Shown piece after piece: positions 28,229-35,612 of a stretch of DNA of 64,000 nucleotides; within the stretch, counting starts at the first letter, position 1; every line of letters begins with the position of its first letter. The translations under genes were made by a program, and so were the position numbers. Source of the stretch: Corynebacterium casei LMG S-19264 (lineage in GTDB: Bacteria > Actinomycetota > Actinomycetes > Mycobacteriales > Mycobacteriaceae); the NCBI RefSeq assembly GCF_000550785.1, contig NZ_CP004350.1:2088009-2152008 (forward strand). The letters run 5' to 3'. The notes below the pieces were generated by a model. It had not been told where the DNA came from. It made no database searches and saw only the letters and a program-made list of their open reading frames with translations.

Positions 28229-28255
28229 CGGTAAAAGCCTCTTCGGCTCTTACCG
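28229..28255 (+). terminator. Hairpin between glmU and prsA
   Basis: CGGTAAAAGCC and GGCTCTTACCG pair at 10 of 11 positions around loop TCTTC. No T-run follows, so it may be a weak terminator or a transcript-end or leader structure in the glmU-prsA unit. Confidence 0.5.
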
Positions 28256-28321
28256 GTGGTGTACCTACTTGATTAAAGAATCGTCAAGCATTCCACACTC
28301 AATGAAAGGTCAAAGACCGTT

Positions 28322-29296
28322 ATGACCGGCAAGATTTCTCATAGCCAAAAGAATATGATGCTGTTCTCCGGCCGCGCACACCCTGAGCTGGGCGCAGCCG
28401 TTGCTAAAGAACTAGGCACTGACTTGGTTCCAACCACCGCACGGGACTTTGCAAACGGTGAAATCTTCATCCGCTTCGAAGAATCCGTTCGCGGCGCAGA
28501 CTGCTTCGTTCTGCAGTCCCACACCCAGCCTTTGAACAAGTGGCTGATGGAACAGCTCATCATGATCGATGCTCTCAAGCGCGGTTCGGCTAAGCGCATC
28601 ACGGCTATCTTGCCGTTCTATCCTTATGCACGCCAGGACAAGAAGCACCTCGGCCGTGAGCCAATTTCGGCTCGCCTGGTTGCAGATCTGTTGGCTGCCG
28701 CGGGCGCGGACCGCATCGTGTCGGTGGACTTGCACACTGACCAGATTCAGGGCTTCTTCGATGGCCCAGTCGATCACATGCACGCCATGCCAATTTTGAC
28801 TGAGTACATCCAGTCCAAGTACTCCATCGACAACATTGTTGTGGTCTCCCCGGATGCAGGCCGCGTCAAAGTTGCTGAGAAGTGGGCGCATGAGCTTGGC
28901 GATGCCCCGTTGGCATTCGTGCACAAGACCCGCTCCACCACCGAGGCAAACAAGACCGTGTCTAATCGCGTGGTTGGTGACATTGAGGGCAAAGATTGCA
29001 TCTTGCTCGATGACATGATTGATACCGGCGGAACCATCGCGGGTGCGGTTCGTGTTCTGCGCGAGGCCGGCGCACGCTCCGTTGTTATCGCGTGTACCCA
29101 CGGTGTATTCTCCGATCCTGCACGCCAGCGTCTGTCTGAGTGCGGTGCTGAGGAAGTTATCACCACTGATACCCTGCCGCAATCCACTGAGGGTTGGTCT
29201 AACCTGACCGTGCTGTCCATTGCTCCGCTGCTGGCACGCACGATCCACGAGATTTTTGAAAACGGCTCCGTAACCACCTTGTTCGAATCCGCTTAA
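28322..29296 (+). CDS. prs: Ribose-phosphate pyrophosphokinase (PRPP synthetase)
   Basis: Forms PRPP from ribose 5-phosphate and ATP for purine, pyrimidine, His and Trp synthesis and, in mycolata, for decaprenylphosphoryl arabinose. The 324-residue protein has FSGRAHPELGAAVAKELG, the catalytic flexible-loop region LPFYPYARQDKKHLGREPIS, the metal site VDLHTDQIQGFFDGPVDH and the PRPP loop CILLDDMIDTGGTIAGA. It follows glmU and is ended by a strong terminator that lies across the start of the next gene. Confidence 0.98.
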   Translation: MTGKISHSQKNMMLFSGRAHPELGAAVAKELGTDLVPTTARDFANGEIFIRFEESVRGADCFVLQSHTQPLNKWLMEQLIMIDALKRGSAKRITAILPFYPYARQDKKHLGREPISARLVADLLAAAGADRIVSVDLHTDQIQGFFDGPVDHMHAMPILTEYIQSKYSIDNIVVVSPDAGRVKVAEKWAHELGDAPLAFVHKTRSTTEANKTVSNRVVGDIEGKDCILLDDMIDTGGTIAGAVRVLREAGARSVVIACTHGVFSDPARQRLSECGAEEVITTDTLPQSTEGWSNLTVLSIAPLLARTIHEIFENGSVTTLFESA

Positions 29297-29312
29297 GTTC
29301 TTATTTCTCGCT

Positions 29313-29360
29313 AAAGCTACTCTGGTCTCCATGACAAACATGGCTCAGAGTAGCTTTTTT
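29313..29360 (+). terminator. Terminator of prs overlapping the start of the AlkD-like gene
   Basis: AAAGCTACTCTG and CAGAGTAGCTTT form a perfect 12-base stem around 21 bases, followed by more T. The ATG codons at 29331 and 29340 of the next open frame both lie inside the loop region, so this terminator sits over the translation start. Confidence 0.85.
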
Positions 29361-30098
29361 GATCCATCCCGCTTGTCGGCGCAGGCTCAGGCTACGGCCG
29401 ATGAAGCAGTTGCGGCGCTAGAAGCAATGGCGGATCCGGAGCGCGCGACCGGCATGGCTTCCTATATGCGCGACAAGTTTGAGTTCTTTGGCATTGCGTC
29501 GCAGCCGCGCAAGGATGCGGTCAAGCACATTTTGTCCGGCCGCAGCCTGGATTGGGATTTCGTGGCTGCGCTGTGGTTACATCCACAGCGCGAGTGCCAG
29601 TACGTGGCGGTGGATCATGTGCGCCGGCACAAGCTCAACATCGCGGACTTGGAGAATCTAAAGTCCGTGGTGGAATCCAAATCGTGGTGGGACACCGTGG
29701 ACCATTTGGCCAAGTGCGCTGGCACAGCATTGGTGGCAGGAGCCCGAGGACGGGGCAAGGAACCAAACTCGCTAGCCGAGGCCCAAGCAACCCGCGCGCT
29801 GATGCTGGAGTGGGCGGTGGATGACAACTTGTGGACTCGGCGCATTGCTATTTTGTGCCAGCTCAGCTCCGGCGAGAAAACGGATAAAGAGCTTTTGCGG
29901 GAGGTCATCGAAAGTAATCTTGGCGCGGATTCTGCGTTTTCCGGGGAATTTTTCATCAACAAAGCCATTGGTTGGGCGCTGCGCGATTATGCCCGCAAGA
30001 ACCCGCAGTGGGTGCGCTACTTTGTAGACGAGCACGGCGAAGGTACGCAGTTGCCGCTGGCGAAGCTTTCTGTGCGCGAAGCGCTGAAGCACTTGTAA
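29331..30098 (+). CDS. AlkD-like DNA alkylation repair protein
   Basis: HEAT-like repeat protein of the AlkC/AlkD superfamily, which excises alkylated purines without base flipping. Conserved blocks are MASYMRDKFEFFGIASQPRKDAV, the helix-rich centre with ESKSWWDTVDHLAKCAG, WTRRIAILCQL and FFINKAIGWALRDYARKNPQWV near the end. The product from the first ATG is 255 residues. Both early ATG codons lie within the prs terminator hairpin, so either expression is coupled to read-through or a non-ATG start further on is used. It stands alone, before the YkvI-like gene. Confidence 0.85.
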   Translation: MTNMAQSSFFDPSRLSAQAQATADEAVAALEAMADPERATGMASYMRDKFEFFGIASQPRKDAVKHILSGRSLDWDFVAALWLHPQRECQYVAVDHVRRHKLNIADLENLKSVVESKSWWDTVDHLAKCAGTALVAGARGRGKEPNSLAEAQATRALMLEWAVDDNLWTRRIAILCQLSSGEKTDKELLREVIESNLGADSAFSGEFFINKAIGWALRDYARKNPQWVRYFVDEHGEGTQLPLAKLSVREALKHL

Positions 30099-30331
30099 TA
30101 GATTCGTAACACAGGCGTTGATCCCACTGGTTATGTGAGGTCTCGAAACGAATTTAGCGGCGAATATAAGATTATTTAGAGACTTATTGCTGATTTATTA
30201 GATTTTCCATTTGATTTTAGATCACAAGTGGCGTTTATAAATGGTGCGGTGAATTCGTGCAGCGTACGGCTTTATCGCGTGCTCTCCACGTATGGTTCTT
30301 AAAACTTGTAATCATTTTTGGAGTAATAAAC

Positions 30332-31579
30332 ATGAAAAAAGCGGTCATTCTCGGCATGGCCTATTTCAGTTGTACTGTCGGCGCAGGTTTCGCCTCCGGC
30401 CAAGAAATGCTGCAGTACTACGCGGCTTTCGGCGGTTGGGGCATCATCGGCGCCGCCATTGCCCTGATTCTTATGCCACTCATCGCGATGATTGCCATGC
30501 AATACGGAAGCTACTTCCAGGCAACCTCCCATGATCGCGTCTTTACGTCGGTGACGTCTAAGTTGATGGCTCGCTTCATCGACTACACCATCACCTTTAC
30601 ACAGTTCTGCATTTCTTTCGTCATGCTGGCCGGTGCAGGAGCAAACCTTAACCAACAGTTTGATACTCCCCTGTGGTTTGGTTCTGCGCTCATGGCAGTC
30701 GCGGTTATTATCTGTGGTTTCCTCAACGTGGAAAAGGTCACCAACGTGCTCGGCTCCATCACGCCGTTCATCGTGGTGCTGCTGGTGATTGTCTCCATCC
30801 ACTCCTATCTCAACCCGCCTGAGGATATCGGCGCGGCCTTTGAGTTCGCGCAGAACAACGTTGCTACTACCTTGCCTAACTGGTGGGTATCTACCTTCAA
30901 CTACGTTGGTATCGCCATGATGGGCGGTATTTCCATGGGCATCATCATGGGCGGTGACATGCTGGATCTGAAGACCGCTGGTCACGGCGGCATGCTCGGT
31001 GGCCTACTCTTCGGCATTCTGTTGGTCATGATGGTCATCGCTATGCTGTTTAACTCGGAGACCGTCTACCAGGACGCGCTGCCAACCTTGAGTCTGATCA
31101 CGGCCATCAGCACGCCGTTGGGCACCTTCGCATCGATTATCATTTACGTGATGATCTTCTCCACCGCACTGGGTAACTTCTACTCTCTGAGCCGCCGCGT
31201 GGTGGCCAAGAAGCCCGAGCACTTCCACAAGGCTCTCATCATCTTGGTTCTCATTGGTTTCGGCTTGTCCTTCCTGGACTTTGCAACCCTGGTGGGCTTC
31301 GTCTTCCCAATCACCGGCTACCTGGCGCTGCGCATGGTGGATCCAAAACAGAAGTTCACCACCGCGCACCGCCGCCAGCTATCCCAAGAAATCATGGGCT
31401 CCAATCTGGCCGCTAAGCACTTGGAGAAGACAGTAATCTCCGAGGCCGTGGATGAGCTGAGCACTGATGCTGACTCCGGCTTCGACCCAGAGAAATTTGA
31501 AACCCCGAAATCGGTGTTGACCGATCATCCACCGGCGGATGAGAAGAAGGCTGCGAACAAAGAAAAGTACGAAGACTAG
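30332..31579 (+). CDS. YkvI-like membrane transporter
   Basis: A 415-residue integral membrane protein with about ten spans and the start MKKAVILGMAYFSCTVGAGFASGQEML, which resembles the unwound first helix (GAGFASG) of LeuT-fold transporters of the YkvI type. A charged cytoplasmic tail occupies about residues 355-415. The ATG at 30332 follows a GGAG site and is preferred to one 75 bases upstream. The gene is preceded by an AT-rich stretch (30160-30250). Substrate unknown. Confidence 0.85.
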   Translation: MKKAVILGMAYFSCTVGAGFASGQEMLQYYAAFGGWGIIGAAIALILMPLIAMIAMQYGSYFQATSHDRVFTSVTSKLMARFIDYTITFTQFCISFVMLAGAGANLNQQFDTPLWFGSALMAVAVIICGFLNVEKVTNVLGSITPFIVVLLVIVSIHSYLNPPEDIGAAFEFAQNNVATTLPNWWVSTFNYVGIAMMGGISMGIIMGGDMLDLKTAGHGGMLGGLLFGILLVMMVIAMLFNSETVYQDALPTLSLITAISTPLGTFASIIIYVMIFSTALGNFYSLSRRVVAKKPEHFHKALIILVLIGFGLSFLDFATLVGFVFPITGYLALRMVDPKQKFTTAHRRQLSQEIMGSNLAAKHLEKTVISEAVDELSTDADSGFDPEKFETPKSVLTDHPPADEKKAANKEKYED

Positions 31580-31631
31580 TTTGAATGCTAACCAACATTG
31601 CGTCACAGTGATTTGTAGTGTGGCCTGTGCG

Positions 31632-31677
31632 GCTGGTAGATTTAACGGCGTCTCGGCGAGGGCCGTGAACCACCAGC
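31632..31677. other. Imperfect inverted repeat upstream of rplY
   Basis: GCTGGT (31632-31637) and ACCAGC (31672-31677) bracket an inner ACGGC/GCCGT pair. With TGC/GCA beyond, nine of ten outer bases can pair. It lies between the YkvI-like gene and the terminator at 31733, so it would be in the 3' tail of the first gene or in a long rplY leader. Confidence 0.35.
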
Positions 31678-31732
31678 TGCACTGCGCAGACTAACAGTTC
31701 ATAGCCGTTATCGACGCGATGAGTATGCACAC

Positions 31733-31777
31733 GCCTGCGATGACTCGACCAAGACGAGATTCATTGGCAGGCTTTTT
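31733..31777 (+). terminator. Long intrinsic terminator 78 bases before rplY
   Basis: GCCTGC-GATGA-CTCG pairs with CGAG-TCATT-GCAGGC with small bulges and is followed by TTTTTGC. It either ends the YkvI-like transcript or attenuates rplY. Confidence 0.8.
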
Positions 31778-31854
31778 GCTATTCTCAAAGCTCTCGCCTC
31801 ACCACTGAATTGACGTGAATAAGTAATTCCCACATTTAATTGAGGAGAAAAATC

Positions 31855-32502
31855 ATGGCAAAGCGCCCTGTAATCAAGGCACAAGCCCGTAACGAGTTCG
31901 GCAAGGGTGCCGCTCGTCGCCTGCGTCGCGCAGGTCAGGTTCCTGGTGTTATCTACGGTTCCAACACCGAGCCAATCCACTTCGCAGCTGACATCCTAGA
32001 GCTGCACTCTTTGATCCGTAACTACGGCGCAAACGCTGTTCTGGAGCTGGAGATCGACGGCGACCAGCACCTGACCATGGTTAAGGACATCGAGCAGAAC
32101 GTTCTTACCCTGGACATGGACCACCTTGACCTGCTCTCCATTAAGCGTGGCGAGAAGGTTGAAGTTGAGGTTCCATTGACCTTCACCGGTGAGCCAGCTC
32201 CTGGCCTGATGTTCATCTCCGACACCGACGTTTTGTTGGTTGAGGCTGACGTTTTGAATATTCCAGAAGAGATCGAAGTTTCCATCGAAGGCCTGGAAGA
32301 CGGCACCGTTGTTACCGCTGCAGACGTAGTTCTGCCAGAGGGCACCACCCTGGTTGCAGACCCAGAGTCCGCAATCGCTTCCATCTCCGAGCCACAGGTT
32401 GACGAAGAGGTTGAGGCAGCAGCCGAGGCCGCTGAAGAGGGCGGCGCTGAAGCTGGCGCTGGGTCTGCTGAAGATTCCGAGGAAGAGAAGACCGAAGAGT
32501 AA
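31855..32502 (+). CDS. rplY: 50S ribosomal protein L25 (CTC form)
   Basis: Binds 5S rRNA in the large subunit. The 215-residue product has the L25 domain (ARNEFGKGAARRLRRAGQVPGVIYG) and the longer CTC-type C-terminal beta domain (residues about 95-185), then a Glu/Ala-rich acidic tail. A GAGGAGA ribosome-binding site precedes the ATG at 31855. It is followed by a strong terminator and then pth, the order Rv1015c-Rv1014c. Confidence 0.96.
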   Translation: MAKRPVIKAQARNEFGKGAARRLRRAGQVPGVIYGSNTEPIHFAADILELHSLIRNYGANAVLELEIDGDQHLTMVKDIEQNVLTLDMDHLDLLSIKRGEKVEVEVPLTFTGEPAPGLMFISDTDVLLVEADVLNIPEEIEVSIEGLEDGTVVTAADVVLPEGTTLVADPESAIASISEPQVDEEVEAAAEAAEEGGAEAGAGSAEDSEEEKTEE

Positions 32503-32545
32503 ATATCTCGAGGTTCTTCCCTCCCAGTTCATACGAGCTGAACTG

Positions 32546-32598
32546 ACAACACCCGCTGCGGTGAACCAAACGGTTCGCTACAGCGGGTGTTGTGCTTT
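32546..32598 (+). terminator. Terminator after rplY
   Basis: ACAACACCCGCTG pairs perfectly with CAGCGGGTGTTGT, an inner GAACC/GGTTC helix fills the loop, and GCTTTAATT follows. It separates rplY from pth. Confidence 0.9.
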
Positions 32599-32609
32599 AA
32601 TTGTCAACC

Positions 32610-33143
32610 ATGAGCAGCGATGCATTATTAGTGGTGGGACTGGGTAATCCGGGGCCGAAGTACGAACGCACCCGGCACAATATTGGCTTTGAAGCAGCCC
32701 AAGAATTAGTAGAACGTCACTTTGGCAGGTTCTCTGCGCACAAGCGCACCAATGCTGAGGTCGCAGCGCTCAACATCGGCGGACGCAGGGTCATCGTCGC
32801 GAAACCGCGCACCTTCATGAATGTCTCGGGCGGTGCGGTCAAAGCGCTGGCGAACTATTTCAAGATCTCCCCCGCCAACATTGTGGTCATCCACGATGAG
32901 TTGGACATGGACTTCGGCGAAGTCCGCATGCGCTTGGGCGGCGGCGACCACGGGCACAATGGCCTGCGCGATACCACGAAGGCGCTGGGCACCAAGGACT
33001 ACCACCGGCTTTCCTGCGGGATTGGCCGCCCTCCGGGACGCATGGCGCCGGCAGCATACGTCCTAAAGCCCTTTGCCAGGAAGGAATTGGATGAGCTGCC
33101 CATCATCTGCGCTGACGCCGCCGACCTTATTGAACAAATCTAA
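32610..33143 (+). CDS. pth: Peptidyl-tRNA hydrolase (first copy)
   Basis: Releases tRNA from prematurely ended peptidyl-tRNA. The 177-residue protein has VVGLGNPGPKYERTRHNIGF with the catalytic His, the substrate-binding TFMNVSGGAV, IHDELDMDFGEVRMRLGGGDHGHNGLRD and a final hydrophobic helix. The ATG at 32610 is used. It has little leader between it and the rplY terminator, so it may be leaderless or depend on read-through. A second, divergent copy lies at 39472. Confidence 0.95.
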   Translation: MSSDALLVVGLGNPGPKYERTRHNIGFEAAQELVERHFGRFSAHKRTNAEVAALNIGGRRVIVAKPRTFMNVSGGAVKALANYFKISPANIVVIHDELDMDFGEVRMRLGGGDHGHNGLRDTTKALGTKDYHRLSCGIGRPPGRMAPAAYVLKPFARKELDELPIICADAADLIEQI

Positions 33144-33179
33144 AGAGAACGCGCCTGTGAACTACTAAGGTGGTTGGTT

Positions 33180-34076
33180 ATGAGACTCGCTACCGTAAAG
33201 ACTGCTTTTGGAACCACTGCCGTACGCCTGGAGGGCGAAGCAACCTCGCTAATGTCCTCAACCATGCTCACCGGAATCGAGCTGGACTTCGACGATGTCG
33301 GTGCACTGCTGCGCAGCGGCGACTGGTCCAAGGCGGCTGAGCTTTCTGGTGAGCCCATGGTCTTCGCCACTGAGGACCTCGCTCCGGTGGTGCCGCAGCC
33401 GGAAAAGATTATCTGTGTTGGCTTGAATTATGCCAAACACATTCGCGAAATGAACCGCGAATTCCCGGAGCACCCCACCCTGTTTATCAAGTTTGCGGAC
33501 GCGCTGACGGGTCCTTATGATGACGTCTTCATCCCCGAATATGGCACCGCGAAGTTGGATTATGAAGGGGAGCTGGCGGTGGTCATCGGCAAGCGTGCGC
33601 ACCGCGTCGCCGAAGATGAAGCGCTTGATTTTGTTGCCGGATACGCGATTATGAATGACTACACCCTGCGCGATATTCAGCGCCAGACCAGCCAGTTCCA
33701 CGCCGGCAAGTCCTTCTACCGCACCGCGGGCTTCGGGCCTTGGCTAACAACCGCCGATGAATGGTCCCCCGGCAATCATGCCCGCGTGCGCACCACGCTC
33801 GACGGCGAGGTGAAGCAGGACGATGACACCGATGACCTGATTTTCTCCGTGGCCAAGCTTATCGAATTCTGTTCATCGCTGTACCCGCTCAACCCCGGCG
33901 ATGTCATTGTTACTGGCACCCCGGAAGGCGTGGGTTTTGCGCGCGATGAGTTCATCCAAGACGGACAGACCGTGCGCATCGAAATCGAAGGCCTGGGCCA
34001 CATTGAAAACACCACGCACTATGGTGAGCCAGTATCCAGCACCGGCTGTGGCCCGAACTGCTCCTGCCACAGCTAG
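33180..34076 (+). CDS. Fumarylacetoacetate hydrolase (FAH) family protein
   Basis: Cytosolic metal-dependent enzyme of the FAH superfamily (hydrolases, isomerases or decarboxylases of 2-oxo acids). Key blocks are IICVGLNYAKHIREM, PTLFIKFADALTGPYDDVFIP, the metal-binding Glu pair in LDYEGELAVVIGKRAHRV, MNDYTLRDIQ, and VIVTGTPEGVGFAR. The 298-residue product ends in an unusual Cys-rich tail, TGCGPNCSCHS (CxxxCxC), not typical for the fold. It starts 36 bases after pth. Confidence 0.9.
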   Translation: MRLATVKTAFGTTAVRLEGEATSLMSSTMLTGIELDFDDVGALLRSGDWSKAAELSGEPMVFATEDLAPVVPQPEKIICVGLNYAKHIREMNREFPEHPTLFIKFADALTGPYDDVFIPEYGTAKLDYEGELAVVIGKRAHRVAEDEALDFVAGYAIMNDYTLRDIQRQTSQFHAGKSFYRTAGFGPWLTTADEWSPGNHARVRTTLDGEVKQDDDTDDLIFSVAKLIEFCSSLYPLNPGDVIVTGTPEGVGFARDEFIQDGQTVRIEIEGLGHIENTTHYGEPVSSTGCGPNCSCHS

Positions 34077-34098
34077 AGAACGCTTTTAAAAGTCTTCT

Positions 34099-35064
34099 CT
34101 AGCTGTGCGGCGAGTTGCCGTCTGTCTCAGGCTCTTCTGCCCTGCAGTCCCGCTCATCTTCATCCGCGCCGCGCTCCTGCTCCGCTGCGGTGCGGGTTGT
34201 CACCGGCACCTTCGCGCGTTGCTTTTCCTGCCACGCCCGCTTGGTTTCTTCGGACTTCTTGTAGTTGCGCAGCGCCAAAAGTCCCACCACGATGCCGATG
34301 AGGATGGGTACCCAAATCTTGCTGTAATCCAGCAGCAGCTCCACCCAGGCGGGTAATTCCGGCAGGTTGATATCAATGTTGATATTCGGGGTGGGTAGCT
34401 GAATCTGCGGCAGACTCGGCGTGGGCAGCTCTATCTGTGGGAACGCCGGCAGCGACGGCAGCGACGGCAGAGTGATGTCAAAGTCCGGCAGGAATGATAG
34501 CAGCCATTTTACAAATCTTGACACCAGCGGTGCCAGAATGATGACGGCAATAGCCCAGCCGCCTTTGCCCAAGCCAGCCAAGATGGGAAAGCCCACGCGC
34601 TTGAGTGTGCTGGATTCCATGGCATCGCGCCGCTTTTCGCCGCGGCTGCCCGCTGGCGGATCGAACAGGACGATGTCACTGCCTTGACGAAACTCCACCT
34701 CCAGCACGTCATTGAACAGGTTAGACGTGACCTTCAAATGTGGCTTTGCGCGGTCCAGCCCGGCGTTTTCTGCCGTGAGTTTGTCTTCTTCGACCGAGTC
34801 TTTGAGCAGATAGCGCGCACTGCTGATGGTGCGCAGCCGGTGCAGGACCTTGCCGTTGAGCAGAATCCGCGCGCGCACCGGCGGGTTTGTAAACAGCGCC
34901 GAGAAGCGCTCCTTCAATCCTGACTCCGCCGTGACCGGCGTGATCTCTTCATCATCCTCCGGCTGCTCAGGCCAAGCCGGGTCAAGCGCTAAGAATTCCG
35001 AGTCATAGCCAACTTCTAGCTCAATGAGCCCAAGCTCCGGGTGATTAAGCGCCCACTTCTCCAC
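34099..35064 (-). CDS. Membrane protein with Leu-Pro repeat segment, unknown family
   Basis: The 321-residue product has a soluble N-terminal domain (about 1-155), a hydrophobic segment (about 162-185, GLGKGGWAIAVIILAPLV), then a proline-rich extracytoplasmic stretch built of LP/TP pairs (LPSLPSLPAFPQIELPTP and similar, about 196-240), a second membrane span (IWVPILIGIVVGLLAL) and a charged tail. Its ATG overlaps the end of the upstream gene by 20 bases, so the two are coupled. I do not recognise a family. A wall-spanning Pro-rich linker between two membrane spans is an inference. Confidence 0.7.
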   Translation of the reverse strand: MEKWALNHPELGLIELEVGYDSEFLALDPAWPEQPEDDEEITPVTAESGLKERFSALFTNPPVRARILLNGKVLHRLRTISSARYLLKDSVEEDKLTAENAGLDRAKPHLKVTSNLFNDVLEVEFRQGSDIVLFDPPAGSRGEKRRDAMESSTLKRVGFPILAGLGKGGWAIAVIILAPLVSRFVKWLLSFLPDFDITLPSLPSLPAFPQIELPTPSLPQIQLPTPNINIDINLPELPAWVELLLDYSKIWVPILIGIVVGLLALRNYKKSEETKRAWQEKQRAKVPVTTRTAAEQERGADEDERDCRAEEPETDGNSPHS

Positions 35065-35491
35065 GCTTCACCTCCTCGGGAAGGGCATCTTCAGAGGCAT
35101 CCTCTGAGTCATCATCTTCATCCAGGTCCAATTTTCCCGCGCCAGTGAGCAGCGTGCCCAGACCGGCAAGCAGCGCGAAGCCCGCGGTGTAGAGAAAGAG
35201 TCCTTCTTGGAAATACAGCGCGCGGGAGACCATAAAAGCAATGCCAACGGCGACTGGGAACCACCAGGTGGGTTTGTGAATGGCGCCGAACCATAGGCCA
35301 CCGCCGAGGGTGAGTACGAAGAAGATGCCCAGCACGGTCCAGCCGGCAGAAGCTGCCGGGGCGAAAAGTGCAACGAGATAAGGCGAAACCAACATGGCCA
35401 CGATGCACAGTACGAACGGGATGAAAGCTAGTTTTGAGTCTTCGGTTGGGGCGTCGTGTTCTTCGGATACTTCTGGCGTGGTCTCACTCAT
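35045..35491 (-). CDS. Four-span membrane protein with acidic tails
   Basis: A 148-residue protein with an acidic N-terminus (SETTPEVSEEHDAPTED), about four hydrophobic segments over residues 20-115 and a strongly acidic C-terminal tail (LDLDEDDDSEDASEDALPEE). The ATG at 35491 is chosen: a TAAAAT element ends eight bases upstream with a TTGACA further back, compatible with a leaderless message, though their 14-base spacing is short. It overlaps the next gene by 20 bases. Function unknown. Confidence 0.7.
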   Translation of the reverse strand: MSETTPEVSEEHDAPTEDSKLAFIPFVLCIVAMLVSPYLVALFAPAASAGWTVLGIFFVLTLGGGLWFGAIHKPTWWFPVAVGIAFMVSRALYFQEGLFLYTAGFALLAGLGTLLTGAGKLDLDEDDDSEDASEDALPEEVKRGEVGA

Positions 35492-35552
35492 GTCTTTGTA
35501 TTTTACATTTGAAACCATTTGTCAACAGTACATCCCCTAGCTGGAATGAGCA

Positions 35553-35588
35553 CAACAAAGCCCCAACCGTAATAAAGCCGACTGGGGC
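35553..35588 (-). terminator. Terminator after gapB
   Basis: On the minus strand GCCCCA pairs with TGGGGC around a 17-base loop and TTTGTTGTG follows. It lies 25 bases past the gapB stop. Confidence 0.75.
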
Positions 35589-35612
35589 AAGGTGGTGAAA
35601 GCTTAAAGCAGT

